The notes: generated from the sequence alone by a model not told the origin. Numbered from the stretch's first letter, positions 1 through 9,442 are shown. The stretch: DNA of 64,000 bases from Bacillus sp. FJAT-29937 (GCF_001509555.1 NZ_LMAS01000014.1:1-64000), one strand, 5' to 3'. A program made the numbers and translations.

Positions 1-38
1 AGCGTTCGTCCTGAGCCAGGATCAAACTCTCCAATAAA
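1..38 (-). rRNA. 16S rRNA, 5' end only
   Basis: On the minus strand this reads as the start of a bacterial 16S gene: the 27F primer site AGAGTTTGATCCTGGCTCAG, then GACGAACGCT. The gene runs off the left edge of the window, so the rrn operon points left, away from pbuG. An rrn operon next to the guaA-pbuG region is common in Bacillus relatives. Only about 38 bases are present. Confidence 0.97.
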
Positions 39-148
39 GTTGAGTTGATTAGCTCATAAATGTCTTTTTGATAAAAAGACTAAAACGTTGACGTTTATGT
101 TCGTTCAGTTTTCAAAGAACTATCTTATCGCCCAGAAGCGACTTTATT

Positions 149-177
149 AATATATCATCTCTCAATCGTGATGTCAA
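149..177 (-). promoter_or_regulatory. rrn promoter P2 (sigma-A)
   Basis: Minus strand TTGACA, 17-base spacer, TATATT, about 110 bases upstream of the 16S 5' end. Together with the upstream copy it gives the tandem promoter arrangement usual for Bacillus rRNA operons. Confidence 0.85.
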
Positions 178-228
178 CAACTTTTTTTATCATCAAAATG
201 TTGTTAACCTGTCAGCGACTGTTTTTAT

Positions 229-257
229 ATAATACCAGCCCATACCCAATCCGTCAA
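229..257 (-). promoter_or_regulatory. rrn promoter P1 (sigma-A)
   Basis: Minus strand TTGACG, 17-base spacer, TATTAT, 80 bases upstream of P2 and in the same orientation. Tandem spacing and near-consensus boxes support an rRNA promoter. Confidence 0.8.
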
Positions 258-426
258 CATCTTTTCAACAATTTTCTCGAATAAATTTCCATCCTAAATA
301 AAACCCGTTTTACAGTACCTATAATGATCATTAAATAAAGCGATTAGAATTTTTCTATGCAAACATATGCTTAGGTAACATTGTTCCTTACATATGAATA
401 TTATTTTCTAAGGAGGAATGATTAGT

Positions 427-1290
427 TTGCCAACTTATGATTCTATAATTGTAACTGATAATTTAACAGTAGACGGGAAGACACAATTAGGAAATTCCTT
501 AACGGATTCTGTAAATATAGCTGGCAATGAGGTTGTACAAGGAAATTTAAATGTAAATGAAAATACTCAATTAGGGAGTTCGTTAATAAATTCGGTAAAA
601 GTTGCTGGGAACTTATCAGTAAACGGAAATACTCAATTAGGAAGTTCTGTGACAGACACTGTTAATTTAGCCGGGAATTTAACAGTGAACGGGAATGCAC
701 AATTAGGTAAGACATTGACAGACACGGTTAATATAGCCGGCAATGAAACCGTACAGGGGAACTTAACTGTAAATGGGAATACTCAGCTCGGCAAGTCCAT
801 GACGGAAAAAGTAAATGTTGCCGGTAAGTTAACGGTACAAGGGGATTTATCCGTAAATGGAAAAACTCAGTTAGGCAGCCAACATCATGATGATTCCGTT
901 AAGATTATTGGGGGATTATCTGTTTCTGGAGACACAAAACTAAATGAACTTGAAGTCGTTGGAAATACTAAATTAGGAAACGGCGATTTAGATACAGTTC
1001 ATATTAATGGCCAAGGATTCATATCTGGGAATTTTTCTATAAACAAGTCTTTAGTCGTTAACGAAAATACACAGTTAGGTAATATCGGCAACGAATCGAT
1101 TAATATAATTGGTGAGCTAAATAATAGTGTGAATGGCACTATTAGAGTTCAAGCACATAATAATATTGCGATCCTCGGTGAAGGCAATGGGATTATTTTA
1201 AAATCCCCTAATAGTTCCTGCTGGCTATTAACAGTTGATAATGATGGAAATCTAGTGACTAAATGCGTAGCCTGCCCTTCTAATGAATAA
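427..1290 (+). CDS. Repeat-built beta-solenoid-like protein, unknown role
   Basis: I do not recognise this as a named gene. The body is nine degenerate copies of a roughly 22-residue unit of the form NLTVNGNTQLG-x-S-x-TDTVNIAG. The regular alternation of hydrophobic and small polar residues suggests a beta-solenoid or fibre, as in phage tail fibres and bacterial surface fibres. The C-terminus switches to a short non-repeat end (ILKSPN..CW.LTVDNDGNL) with three cysteines. No signal peptide or membrane segment is visible. The in-frame ATG at 418 sits one base after AAGGAGG, so the TTG at 427 (ten-base spacing) is the better start. It stands alone between the rrn operon and pbuG. A CATATGAATA box just upstream could be a sporulation-sigma -10, but this is weak. 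Confidence 0.75.
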   Translation: MPTYDSIIVTDNLTVDGKTQLGNSLTDSVNIAGNEVVQGNLNVNENTQLGSSLINSVKVAGNLSVNGNTQLGSSVTDTVNLAGNLTVNGNAQLGKTLTDTVNIAGNETVQGNLTVNGNTQLGKSMTEKVNVAGKLTVQGDLSVNGKTQLGSQHHDDSVKIIGGLSVSGDTKLNELEVVGNTKLGNGDLDTVHINGQGFISGNFSINKSLVVNENTQLGNIGNESINIIGELNNSVNGTIRVQAHNNIAILGEGNGIILKSPNSSCWLLTVDNDGNLVTKCVACPSNE

Positions 1291-1380
1291 ATGTATCGAG
1301 TGCACTTGCACCGAATTATCAACTCCCTGATGCGATTAGGAGGTGAACTATATTCATGCCATGTGCACTTAAAAAGAAAA

Positions 1381-1406
1381 CGGAGATTCACTGAATCGAA
1401 TCTCCG
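1381..1406 (-). terminator. Terminator of pbuG
   Basis: Nine-base arms CGGAGATTC/GAATCTCCG just after the pbuG stop. On the minus strand they are followed by TTTTCTTTTT. Confidence 0.85.
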
Positions 1407-1415
1407 CAAAATTAG

Positions 1416-2744
1416 TTATTTTAAAAAGATGAAGTAAAGAATAAAGATAACAAAGAAGAAATACATAATTGGGTGAATTTCTTTAATGCGTCCCTTCACA
1501 ATCATTGTTATTGGATAAAAAATAAATCCAACGGCAATTCCAGTTGCAATACTATATGAAAGGGGCATCGCAATCATTGTTAGAAATGCTGGTACAGCCA
1601 CTTCGAATTTATTCCAATCAATTTTCCCAAGCGATGACACCATCAATACCCCGACAATAATAAGAGCAGGTGCTGTGACCGCTGGTGTAACAATCGCTAA
1701 TAGCGGGAAGAAGAAAATAGATATAATAAAAAATCCTGCAGTTACTAGTGAGGCAAATCCCGTTCTTGCTCCGGCTGCCACCCCTGCCGATGATTCAATA
1801 AAAGAAGTAACGGTTGAAGTCCCAAGTACAGAACCGGAAATGGTAGCGATTGAATCTGAAATAAGTGCTCTTCCCGCCCGAGGAAGCTTATTGTCCTTCA
1901 CAAACCCCGCTTGGTTTGCAACAGCAACTAACGTCCCTGCATTATCAAAGAAATCAACGAATAAAAAGGTTAAAATAATCCCAAGCATGGTTGTTGTATA
2001 GAAAGAACTGTCGCCAAATGAACTAAAGAGTGCGCCAAACGTTGGTGCAAGACTTGGTGCTTTATCAACCACTTTTTCAGGCATGTCAATTAATTGAAAG
2101 ATCATCCCTACAATTACGGTGATAATCATTCCATAGAACACACCGCCCTTAATCCCTCTTGACATAAAAATAACAGTTACTAGCAATCCGAATATTGCAA
2201 GCAGAGTATTTCCGTTCGTTAGATCACCTAACCCTACGAGCGTTGCATCACTATTTACAATAATACCTGCGTTTTGGAACCCAATGAATGTAATGAACAA
2301 ACCGATTCCGGCTCCAACTGCATGTTTTAACTCAATCGGAATCGCGTTAATTAATTTTTCGCGCAGTCCAGTAAGTGTTAAAAGAAGAAAGAAAACACCT
2401 GAAATAAAAACTGCTGCAAGCGCGTGTTGCCACGGGCTTCCATTTACTAAAACAACTGTATAGGCAAAAAAGGCGTTTAATCCAAGACCTGGTGCTAGAG
2501 CTAGAGGATACTTTCCTATTAACCCCATAATAATGGAACCAACTGCTGCAGAAAGGGCCGTTGCGACAAATACAGCTCCGTGGTCCATTCGTAAAGCATC
2601 AGGAAAATCTGTTACATCCGCAAGAGTTAGAATGGCCGGATTAACAACCAGTATATAAGCCATTGCTAAGAACGTAGTCATCCCACCTAAAAACTCACGA
2701 CGATAGTTTGTGCCCAGTTCTTCAAATCTGAAGTACTTTTTCAC
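1416..2744 (-). CDS. pbuG: NCS2 guanine/hypoxanthine permease
   Basis: A 442-residue, very hydrophobic protein of the NCS2/AzgA purine permease family, which imports guanine and hypoxanthine by proton symport. The N-terminus contains EFLGGMTTFLAMAYILVVNP and further in there is FVDFFDNAGTLV, both typical of the PbuG/AzgA branch. Length matches B. subtilis PbuG (440). The start is GTG behind AGGGGGAAA. It lies directly downstream of guaA as in B. subtilis but has its own promoter and a guanine-class riboswitch in the 350-base leader, so it should be switched off when guanine is plentiful. Confidence 0.92.
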   Translation of the reverse strand: MKKYFRFEELGTNYRREFLGGMTTFLAMAYILVVNPAILTLADVTDFPDALRMDHGAVFVATALSAAVGSIIMGLIGKYPLALAPGLGLNAFFAYTVVLVNGSPWQHALAAVFISGVFFLLLTLTGLREKLINAIPIELKHAVGAGIGLFITFIGFQNAGIIVNSDATLVGLGDLTNGNTLLAIFGLLVTVIFMSRGIKGGVFYGMIITVIVGMIFQLIDMPEKVVDKAPSLAPTFGALFSSFGDSSFYTTTMLGIILTFLFVDFFDNAGTLVAVANQAGFVKDNKLPRAGRALISDSIATISGSVLGTSTVTSFIESSAGVAAGARTGFASLVTAGFFIISIFFFPLLAIVTPAVTAPALIIVGVLMVSSLGKIDWNKFEVAVPAFLTMIAMPLSYSIATGIAVGFIFYPITMIVKGRIKEIHPIMYFFFVIFILYFIFLK

Positions 2745-2798
2745 TATATTTCCCCCTACAAAATTTTTATTATAGTTTTACCGCAAGCCATAAAAAAT

Positions 2799-2822
2799 AC
2801 GCTCAAGTTAATACGTGAGCGC
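2799..2822 (-). terminator. Riboswitch-controlled terminator before pbuG
   Basis: Arms CGCTCA/TGAGCG followed on the minus strand by a T run, lying between the purine aptamer and the pbuG start. This fits a transcription-terminating expression platform. Confidence 0.75.
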
Positions 2823-2900
2823 TCGACGACAAGTTACATGCAATAAATCGGGGAAAAATAAATGAACATGAAGACAGATTGAAAAAGCCCGAATAATCAC

Positions 2901-2978
2901 ACTTACCTCGTAGTCAAGCTATTTTCGGCAGCCCGGTAGAAACTTCTGGACCATATCTCCAGAATTATACGATGAAGT
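2901..2978 (-). ncRNA. Purine riboswitch (guanine class), pbuG leader
   Basis: The minus strand shows the conserved purine aptamer core: a TATAAT-like J1/2, loop ATATGG, the invariant AGTTTCTACC, second loop, then TTGACTACGAGG closing P1. The specificity base in GACTA is C (position 74 in xpt numbering), which predicts guanine or hypoxanthine and not adenine. A promoter lies upstream and a terminator hairpin downstream. Confidence 0.93.
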
Positions 2979-2999
2979 ACTTATATTAAATTCAAATTT

Positions 3000-3028
3000 A
3001 TTTTACCAGCATGACAAAAGTCCGTCAA
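3000..3028 (-). promoter_or_regulatory. pbuG promoter (sigma-A)
   Basis: Minus strand TTGACG, 17-base spacer, TAAAAT, placed just before the purine aptamer and partly after the guaA terminator. Confidence 0.75.
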
Positions 3029-3035
3029 TACAAAA

Positions 3036-3057
3036 AGCGAACATTTATATGTCCGCT
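3036..3057 (-). terminator. guaA terminator
   Basis: Hairpin with arms AGCGGACAT/ATGTTCGCT followed by TTTTTG on the minus strand, 45 bases after the guaA stop. Confidence 0.8.
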
Positions 3058-3100
3058 CTTTGTATTGTTCGTATTTCTGTCAAATTCGCTTACGCTTTTC

Positions 3101-4648
3101 CTATTCCCACTCAATCGTTGCCGGCGGCTTGCTAGTAATGTCATACACAACCCGGTTCACATGGGCTACTTCATTAACGATCCTTGAAGAAATCACTTCC
3201 AGAACGTCCCAAGGAATTCTTGCCCAATCGGATGTCATGCCATCGATGGATGTAACTGCACGAATGCCGATTGTGTGATCGTAGGTACGGGCATCCCCCA
3301 TAACCCCAACACTTCGAATGTTAGGCAGGACAGTAAAGTACTGCCAAACATCACGATCTAAACCAGCCTTTGCAATTTCTTCACGTAAAATATAATCAGA
3401 TTCCCGGACGATTTCAAGCTTGTCCTCTGAAATTTCACCTAAAACACGAATGCCTAGACCCGGACCTGGGAATGGCTGTCTCCAAACAATTTCATCTGGA
3501 ATGCCAAGCTCTGTTCCTAAAGCGCGGACCTCATCTTTAAATAATGTACTAAGCGGCTCGATCAGCTTAAATTGCATATCTTCAGGAAGTCCGCCTACAT
3601 TATGATGGGACTTGATTGTTTGCGCAGTCGCTGTACCACTTTCGATAATATCTGTATAAAGCGTACCTTGTGCTAAAAATTCAATGCCTTCAAGTTTAGT
3701 AGCCTCATCATCAAATACATAAATAAATTCATTTCCAATAATTTTACGTTTTTGTTCTGGATCAGATACACCTTTTAGCTTGCTTAAGAAACGCTCTTGC
3801 GCATCTACTTTAATAACGTTCATATGGAAGCCATCAGCAAATGTCTTCATGACACCTTCCGCTTCTCCTTTACGAAGCAACCCGTGGTCAACAAAAATAC
3901 ATGTCAGCTGGTCGCCAATGGCTTTATGAATAAGAACAGCCACTACTGAAGAGTCCACGCCGCCGCTTAGTGCACAAAGTACTTTTTTGTCGCCAACCAT
4001 CTGACGGATTTTTTCCATTTCTACTTCAATAAAGTTCCCCATCGACCAGTCGCCTTTACTTCCGCAAACACCAAAAACAAAGTTTTTCAAAATGTCATTT
4101 CCATAGACAGAATGAAGGACTTCTGGGTGGAATTGAACAGCATACATTCCGCGCTCTTCATTGCTCATTGCCGCAATTGGACATGATGGATTGACACCAT
4201 CTACTGTGAAACCTTCAGGAGCCTCAACAACTAAATCGCCATGGCTCATCCAAACCGTTTGAACGGAAGGCAGATTCGCAAAAAGCTTAGACTCATTTTC
4301 AATTTTCAGCTCAGCCTTGCCATACTCACGATTCTTCGCCTTCTCCACTTTCCCGCCCATATGCATCGTCATTAATTGCATGCCGTAGCAAATTCCGAAA
4401 ATCGGCAAGCCGAGATCAAAGATTTTCTCATCACAGCGGAAAGCCCCCTCTTCATATACGCTGTTTGGGCCCCCTGAGAAAATAATACCTTTCGGATTCA
4501 TTTCTTGAATTTCCTCAGCTGTAATCGTATGAGGGTGTAATTCACTATACACACCAAATTCTCTAATTCTACGTGTAATTAACTGATTGTACTGGCTTCC
4601 AAAATCTAATACAACGATCATTTCTTGTCCTTCTAGTTTCGCCGTCAA
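3101..4648 (-). CDS. guaA: GMP synthase (glutamine-hydrolysing)
   Basis: Converts XMP to GMP with ATP and glutamine, the last step of guanine nucleotide synthesis. It has an N-terminal class I glutamine amidotransferase domain (FGICYGMQ with the nucleophilic Cys, FHPEV with the catalytic His), then an ATP-pyrophosphatase domain with the PP-loop LSGGVDSS, and the conserved C-terminal dimerisation domain ending PPATIEWE. About 515 residues, the family norm. A GTG at 4657 is in frame, but GGGGTGA is well placed for the TTG at 4648, which gives [10 protein letters not shown] in line with the B. subtilis N-terminus. A guanine-class riboswitch sits in the leader. Confidence 0.97.
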   Translation of the reverse strand: MTAKLEGQEMIVVLDFGSQYNQLITRRIREFGVYSELHPHTITAEEIQEMNPKGIIFSGGPNSVYEEGAFRCDEKIFDLGLPIFGICYGMQLMTMHMGGKVEKAKNREYGKAELKIENESKLFANLPSVQTVWMSHGDLVVEAPEGFTVDGVNPSCPIAAMSNEERGMYAVQFHPEVLHSVYGNDILKNFVFGVCGSKGDWSMGNFIEVEMEKIRQMVGDKKVLCALSGGVDSSVVAVLIHKAIGDQLTCIFVDHGLLRKGEAEGVMKTFADGFHMNVIKVDAQERFLSKLKGVSDPEQKRKIIGNEFIYVFDDEATKLEGIEFLAQGTLYTDIIESGTATAQTIKSHHNVGGLPEDMQFKLIEPLSTLFKDEVRALGTELGIPDEIVWRQPFPGPGLGIRVLGEISEDKLEIVRESDYILREEIAKAGLDRDVWQYFTVLPNIRSVGVMGDARTYDHTIGIRAVTSIDGMTSDWARIPWDVLEVISSRIVNEVAHVNRVVYDITSKPPATIEWE

Positions 4649-4760
4649 GCTGTTCACCCCACAAATTTAATAAAATACCATTTATTATGAATAGTGTTCT
4701 CTATTACATAAAAAAATAACGCAGATACATTTAATAAAACCAGGCAAATAAAATAAAAAA

Positions 4761-4803
4761 CCAGACGCTGCTCCCCCATTATTGGTGAAGGCAGACATTC
4801 TGG
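4761..4803 (-). terminator. Riboswitch-controlled terminator before guaA
   Basis: On the minus strand an extended hairpin starting CCAGA and closing TCTGG is followed by a T-rich tract. Its 5' side contains TCTGCCTTCA, the exact complement of the 3' side of the aptamer P1 (TGAAGGCAGA). The two folds are therefore mutually exclusive, as expected for a guanine-off switch. Confidence 0.8.
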
Positions 4804-4834
4804 TAAAAAAACCCCTATAAAGGGATAGAAGAAT

Positions 4835-4911
4835 CTGCCTTCATAGTCAAATCATTTACGGTGATTTGGTAGAAACTTTCGAACCATATTATCGAGGATA
4901 TATGAAGGTAT
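4835..4911 (-). ncRNA. Purine riboswitch (guanine class), guaA leader
   Basis: Minus strand aptamer with P1 arms TACCTTCATA/TATGAAGGCA, loop ATATGG, invariant AGTTTCTACC, and TTTGACTATG with C at the specificity position. It lies between a sigma-A promoter and the terminator that precedes guaA. Confidence 0.94.
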
Positions 4912-4947
4912 GCATTCAATTATAATATTTCACAGATTAACGAACCT

Positions 4948-4977
4948 ATTGTATCAACAGGTTAATTTTCCGGTCAA
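4948..4977 (-). promoter_or_regulatory. guaA promoter (sigma-A)
   Basis: Minus strand TTGACC, 18-base spacer, TACAAT. The -35 box overlaps the stop of the preceding transglutaminase gene. Confidence 0.7.
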
Positions 4978-7187
4978 GCGATTGTTTTTTTAATTAAATT
5001 TTCCCACAATTCTTTCGTCTCTTCCCAGCTGCCTTCTGCTACTTCCCCACGATAAATTAATTTCTCGTAACGGGAGGTAAGCTTGCTCATTTCACTAGTT
5101 GAATAGAAACGGTCCACATATTGAGCATAATCTCTAAGGGTTTGCCCGTCTTTACGATTCAGACCATAACGCTGCAATTCTCTTAATAGCAGCAAGTATG
5201 CTTTAGGGAAGTTTTCATCCCTTTTTGTCCATTTAAATCTTAAGGCTAAATAATAAGGAAGCCACTTGCCGTGTAAGCGATAAATGATTAGCAGCAATAA
5301 GGACAATGCAAGAGCAGACCCTAGCAGCCACTTCCAAGTCTTTGCGAAAAATCCTTTAACAGATTGAGCAAGCTTCGTGAATGAAAAGGACGAAGCTGAT
5401 TTTTCAGGTTTGTCTTTTTCAATCTCAGGCTTTTCTTTTTCTTCTGGTTTTTGCTGATTTTCTGGAGTTGGGGTATTATTTTGTGACGTCTGATCGAAAT
5501 TAAATTGAACATTGTTAGAGAAGCCTTGTGTTGGTTCAAATTGAACCCATCCGATAGTAGGGAAATACACCTCTACCCATGAATGGGCGTTATTGTTCGT
5601 CACTTCAAAAATCCGGCGGCTATTTTCTGCGAGCCCCTTGTACTCCCCCTCTGTATACCCTTTCACCCATCTTGCAGGGATACCGAGAGACCTCGCCATC
5701 ACAACCATGGAAGTAGAGAAGTTATCGCAATACCCTCGTTTCGTATCAAATAAAAACTGGTCAACATAGTCATCATCGGCACCAGGGACAGCCACATCCT
5801 TCTGATCATATACAAATCCCGACCTTTTAAAATATGACTCTAACGCTCTTGCCTGTTCAAACCATGTGTTCTTTCCTTCCGTTATTTCCACAGCCAAATC
5901 TCGAACTCGTTGAGGCAATTCATCCGGAAGCTGAGTATACCGATTGATGAATGCATTGTTTTGGTCATTGTTACTATCGGAACTTGCATTCATAAGAGCA
6001 GTCACACTATATTTCGGCACATCATAAATAACTGAGTAGTTATATATTGTCCTAGGTACGCCGCCTAATAAAGTATGGATTTTTTCTGTGAAATTTTCGA
6101 TTTGAAAAGAAATATCAGGATGAAAGGGTGCATCAATTCTTTTAATTCCTAAAGGATACACAATATGTTGATATTCCATGGACGCATTGATAAAGCTTGT
6201 TTCCTCGACTTTGTTTACACCTTCATGATCGATAAACGAAGAAACCGGAACAACATCCTCCACACGGAATGGAGTGACTTCCTCTCTTGGACCAGAGGTA
6301 ATCCATCCTTTCCCTGTATACACATCTTTCGTCTCTACCTTCCAATATTGGCGTGATTCAATTTCCGCCCGAAACACAACCTGATTATCCCCTAAGAAAG
6401 GGCCCCCAAGCTCTGAATCATCTAAGCCATAGCCAACTTTCTGAATTCCGCCTCTTTCATCCCCGCTGCCCTTTGCATACGATTTAATAAACGGAACGGG
6501 GTCAGGCCAAATTGGATCAGCCTTTGGTGCAGCTAGCCCAAAAGCAACACTAATAACAATCATGATCATTAAAGGCGTTAACCATTTTCGTGACAGATCG
6601 GCCCTTCTCTGAATAACTTCCCGATCCATAACCCGATAAAAGGTCAGCATCCCCATAATGACAAATCCCGAAATGACTGTTCTGACAATCGCCACTTCCG
6701 CTTCATATGGAGTGAACGTATCAAGTACAGTAATATAAATCATTGTCATGAAAAAGAAGATAAAAATCTGCCTTTTCCTAATGAGCCAATATTGAATTAA
6801 ATAGGTCATTAACCAAAGGAGGACAAAAAATAGAAAGCTTTTAAAAAGATTACTTAAGCCAGATGTGTCCCTTTCGACAAGCAGCAGTAAGCTCTTGTAA
6901 AAATCCCCCAATAAAGTAGGTATCCATTCTAATCTAAAAAACGATCCCTCAAAATATAAGAAATGCAAAACATAGAACATGAACATCCATTTAATCAAAC
7001 CGCTGATCAAAAAGTGAGCGCCTAAAAAAGCTAACAGCAGTGACACGATGCTGAATAGGAGAAAAGCCCATATATTCGATGTATCTGTTAGCTGCTCTAA
7101 CGGTCTTAGCCACTCCCAAAGCAACAGGAAGCCAAATGTGTATAGCAGAAAAGAAGCTAAATCCTTTTGGACCTTACGAGACTTCAT
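4974..7187 (-). CDS. yebA: Membrane transglutaminase-like protein (TgpA/YebA family)
   Basis: 737 residues. Several membrane segments fill residues 1-220, a transglutaminase-like domain follows outside the membrane, one more membrane helix lies near 645, and a DUF4129-like tail ends the protein. The papain-like triad is visible as Cys487 (RGYCDNF), His535 (AHSWVE) and an acidic residue at 551 in FEPTQGF. Glu in place of Asp is usual for this branch. Just before the last helix is a charged, Pro/Glu/Lys-rich linker. The start overlaps the stop of the DUF58 gene by four bases, so translation is coupled. MoxR, DUF58 and TgpA genes form a widespread trio whose substrate is not established. The yebA name rests on shared gene order with B. 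subtilis. Confidence 0.87.
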   Translation of the reverse strand: MKSRKVQKDLASFLLYTFGFLLLWEWLRPLEQLTDTSNIWAFLLFSIVSLLLAFLGAHFLISGLIKWMFMFYVLHFLYFEGSFFRLEWIPTLLGDFYKSLLLLVERDTSGLSNLFKSFLFFVLLWLMTYLIQYWLIRKRQIFIFFFMTMIYITVLDTFTPYEAEVAIVRTVISGFVIMGMLTFYRVMDREVIQRRADLSRKWLTPLMIMIVISVAFGLAAPKADPIWPDPVPFIKSYAKGSGDERGGIQKVGYGLDDSELGGPFLGDNQVVFRAEIESRQYWKVETKDVYTGKGWITSGPREEVTPFRVEDVVPVSSFIDHEGVNKVEETSFINASMEYQHIVYPLGIKRIDAPFHPDISFQIENFTEKIHTLLGGVPRTIYNYSVIYDVPKYSVTALMNASSDSNNDQNNAFINRYTQLPDELPQRVRDLAVEITEGKNTWFEQARALESYFKRSGFVYDQKDVAVPGADDDYVDQFLFDTKRGYCDNFSTSMVVMARSLGIPARWVKGYTEGEYKGLAENSRRIFEVTNNNAHSWVEVYFPTIGWVQFEPTQGFSNNVQFNFDQTSQNNTPTPENQQKPEEKEKPEIEKDKPEKSASSFSFTKLAQSVKGFFAKTWKWLLGSALALSLLLLIIYRLHGKWLPYYLALRFKWTKRDENFPKAYLLLLRELQRYGLNRKDGQTLRDYAQYVDRFYSTSEMSKLTSRYEKLIYRGEVAEGSWEETKELWENLIKKTIA

Positions 7188-8398
7188 GCCCGAGCCACCT
7201 CCGAAAAAACAGCCTTAAAGTTTCCGCTGTGAACTAAAACAACTCGCAGCCCCCTTGCATTCGCAGCTCCCTTAAGTGCCAGCTCATCCGGTAAAAGAGA
7301 TTCCATTTCATTTTTTACGATAAATATCGTCACTGAGCCATTTTTCGTGACTAATAGACCTGCTTTTTCAATTAAGCTTCTAGTCAATTGAGCAGTGATC
7401 AGCATGAGATTATTTTGCTGAAGCAAAAACCCCTCAGCCTCAAGGATACGGTCTAATGGAACAGGGCTATCATCTTTCACCTTTGCCAGATGATAGAATA
7501 ATTGCGTTTGCTGGCCTTCCCCTCCTCTTATAGGAAAAGCCACTCTTTCAGAAGAAGAGGAAAGAAAACCAACCTGTGCACCCTTTTGGAGAATGGCTCT
7601 AATAATGGAGGCTGAGAAAGAAACAATGGCTTCAAAACGGCCTGACGGCATACAATCCATAAGAATATACACATCATGGGATTGCCTTTGCTCAAATTCC
7701 TTCGTCATAATATCATTTCGTTTTGCCGTTGCTTTCCAATTAATCCATGAAAATCGGTCGCCTGGCTGATACTCACGTATTCCGATTGCCATAGACGTAT
7801 CTCTTTGTACACGTTCCTTAGAAGCTGTCATTCCTTGATCAAAATGGTTTTCAAGCGGTCTGTAAATTAATTCTTCATAGGCCGGGTACACGATAATTTT
7901 CTGATCTGTCTGTAAGTGTATTTCTTTTTCAATTAAGCCGAGGGGGTCACCCGTTTTCACCCTTATGGACTGAAAATGATGCTCTCCTCTTGGCAGATCA
8001 TTGACTTGGTAATCCCAATTGATTTCCTTTTTGAACCAAGGAAACAAAAAGGATTTAGTCCAATTCTTTTCTTGCGAATAACGGAGCTTCTCACCTAACT
8101 CATCCTCTATGACGATATAAAATAATGGAAACGATATATTTCTTTTCAGTGTAATCTCCACTTTTATGGACTCGCCCGCATTATATTCCGTCTTTAAGAA
8201 TACGCGGGACACCTGTAAATGCTGGAGACGATAGAAGGAAAGAAAAAGCGCATAAATGGCAAAAGGGACAAAGCTATAAAATAAAAACCAGCTGACAAAC
8301 CCTCCCTGGAACATGGCATAGGAGAAGGTAACCAGAATTAACAGGTACAAAACAGCTAGCTTCCATGCCTTTCTTACAGTAGATAATAGACGCTTCAT
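7184..8398 (-). CDS. yeaD: DUF58 protein (YeaD-like)
   Basis: 404 residues with two N-terminal membrane helices (about 13-55), then a DUF58 domain recognised by REYQPGDRFSWINWKATAKRND. The C-terminal half is a von Willebrand A-like fold in this family. It is the middle gene of the MoxR-DUF58-transglutaminase operon, abuts moxR and overlaps the transglutaminase start. DUF58 proteins are thought to work with MoxR ATPases in assembling or activating envelope protein complexes. That role is inferred from family context. Confidence 0.87.
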   Translation of the reverse strand: MKRLLSTVRKAWKLAVLYLLILVTFSYAMFQGGFVSWFLFYSFVPFAIYALFLSFYRLQHLQVSRVFLKTEYNAGESIKVEITLKRNISFPLFYIVIEDELGEKLRYSQEKNWTKSFLFPWFKKEINWDYQVNDLPRGEHHFQSIRVKTGDPLGLIEKEIHLQTDQKIIVYPAYEELIYRPLENHFDQGMTASKERVQRDTSMAIGIREYQPGDRFSWINWKATAKRNDIMTKEFEQRQSHDVYILMDCMPSGRFEAIVSFSASIIRAILQKGAQVGFLSSSSERVAFPIRGGEGQQTQLFYHLAKVKDDSPVPLDRILEAEGFLLQQNNLMLITAQLTRSLIEKAGLLVTKNGSVTIFIVKNEMESLLPDELALKGAANARGLRVVLVHSGNFKAVFSEVARA

Positions 8399-9355
8399 CT
8401 ACTTCACAAGCCTTTGTACCGGAACCGGCGTCCTTGCCATGACACGGCCCACTACATCTTCAGCCGTAATGCCTTCGAACTTCGCCTCTGATTTTAAAAT
8501 AATGCGATGAGCAAAAACAGCCTGTGACAAATATTGAATATCATCTGGAAGAACATAATCCCTTCCATACATAAAGGCATATGCCTGCGCAGCCTTCATT
8601 AGCGCAATAGACCCCCTTGGACTAACTCCTAAATAAACACTTGAATGGGTTCTCGTACGGTTTGCCAAATCAACGATATAGCGCTTGATCGTTCCATCCA
8701 CATGAACTTGTTTTACTTGTTCCTGTAAATCTCTTAATTCTATTAAATCAATAACCGGCTCAAGATCATCGATGGGTTTTGACCTTTGGGCGCGATTTAA
8801 CACTTCCATTTCTTCCGCCATATCCGGATAGCCCATTTTCATTTTTAATAAAAATCGATCTAATTGAGCTTCCGGAAGAGCATAGGTTCCTTCGTATTCA
8901 ATCGGGTTTTGAGTCGCCATAACGAAAAACGGCCTTTCAAGCTTATGTGTCACACCGTCAATCGTCACGCTGCTTTCTTCCATTCCCTCCAGTAAAGCTG
9001 ATTGAGTTTTCGGTGAGGTACGATTGATTTCATCCGCCAAAATAATGTTCCCCATGATTGGACCGGGTCTAAATTGAAACTCCATTTCCTTTGGGTTATA
9101 GATGGATACCCCTGTCACATCTGAAGGCAATAAATCGGGTGTGAATTGAATCCGTCTGAAATTCGCCCCGATCGATTTTGCAAGGGACCGAACCATCATC
9201 GTCTTTCCTACACCAGGTACATCCTCTAATAAAACATGCCCTTCCGCCAGCAAGGCAATTAAGCTTAATTCAGCAACTTGGCGTTTTCCAATCATAACCT
9301 TTTCAATATTGGCTAAAACCTTCTCTATCATAGGATGCATGTGCTCACTAGTCAT
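8399..9355 (-). CDS. yeaC: MoxR-family AAA+ ATPase (YeaC-like)
   Basis: 318 residues from the chosen start. Walker A is DVPGVGKT (residues 45-52), Walker B is IILADE (104-109), and the MoxR marker NRTSPKTQSALLEGMEE follows. MoxR ATPases act as chaperones for envelope or metalloprotein assembly. The reading frame is open to 9442, but AGGAGGATATAT lies directly before the ATG at 9355, and a promoter-like TTGACG with a palindrome lies inside the longer version. The longer start is therefore unlikely. It is first in a three-gene operon with no gaps. Confidence 0.92.
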   Translation of the reverse strand: MTSEHMHPMIEKVLANIEKVMIGKRQVAELSLIALLAEGHVLLEDVPGVGKTMMVRSLAKSIGANFRRIQFTPDLLPSDVTGVSIYNPKEMEFQFRPGPIMGNIILADEINRTSPKTQSALLEGMEESSVTIDGVTHKLERPFFVMATQNPIEYEGTYALPEAQLDRFLLKMKMGYPDMAEEMEVLNRAQRSKPIDDLEPVIDLIELRDLQEQVKQVHVDGTIKRYIVDLANRTRTHSSVYLGVSPRGSIALMKAAQAYAFMYGRDYVLPDDIQYLSQAVFAHRIILKSEAKFEGITAEDVVGRVMARTPVPVQRLVK

Positions 9356-9442
9356 ATATATCCTCCTGTTGTGCGTCATTTCATTATTTATTAAGAAATA
9401 CAAGCCTGCCATTCTGTTTAAAAATTGCCATTCCTTTACCAT

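Noticed and set aside
367..410. Sporulation sigma-K/E promoter before the repeat protein
   Set aside because: CATATGAATA only loosely fits the -10 consensus and no good -35 is seen; kept as a remark only.
1149..1409. Minus-strand frame of 86 codons
   Set aside because: It overlaps the repeat protein gene and the pbuG terminator, with no ribosome site or protein character.
3101..4648. Integration at the guaA 3' end, a known hotspot in other Firmicutes
   Set aside because: guaA is intact, followed at once by its own terminator and pbuG, with no duplicated 3' end.
9356..9442. N-terminal extension of the MoxR protein by 29 residues
   Set aside because: AGGAGG lies directly before the internal ATG, and a promoter-like sequence falls inside the extension.
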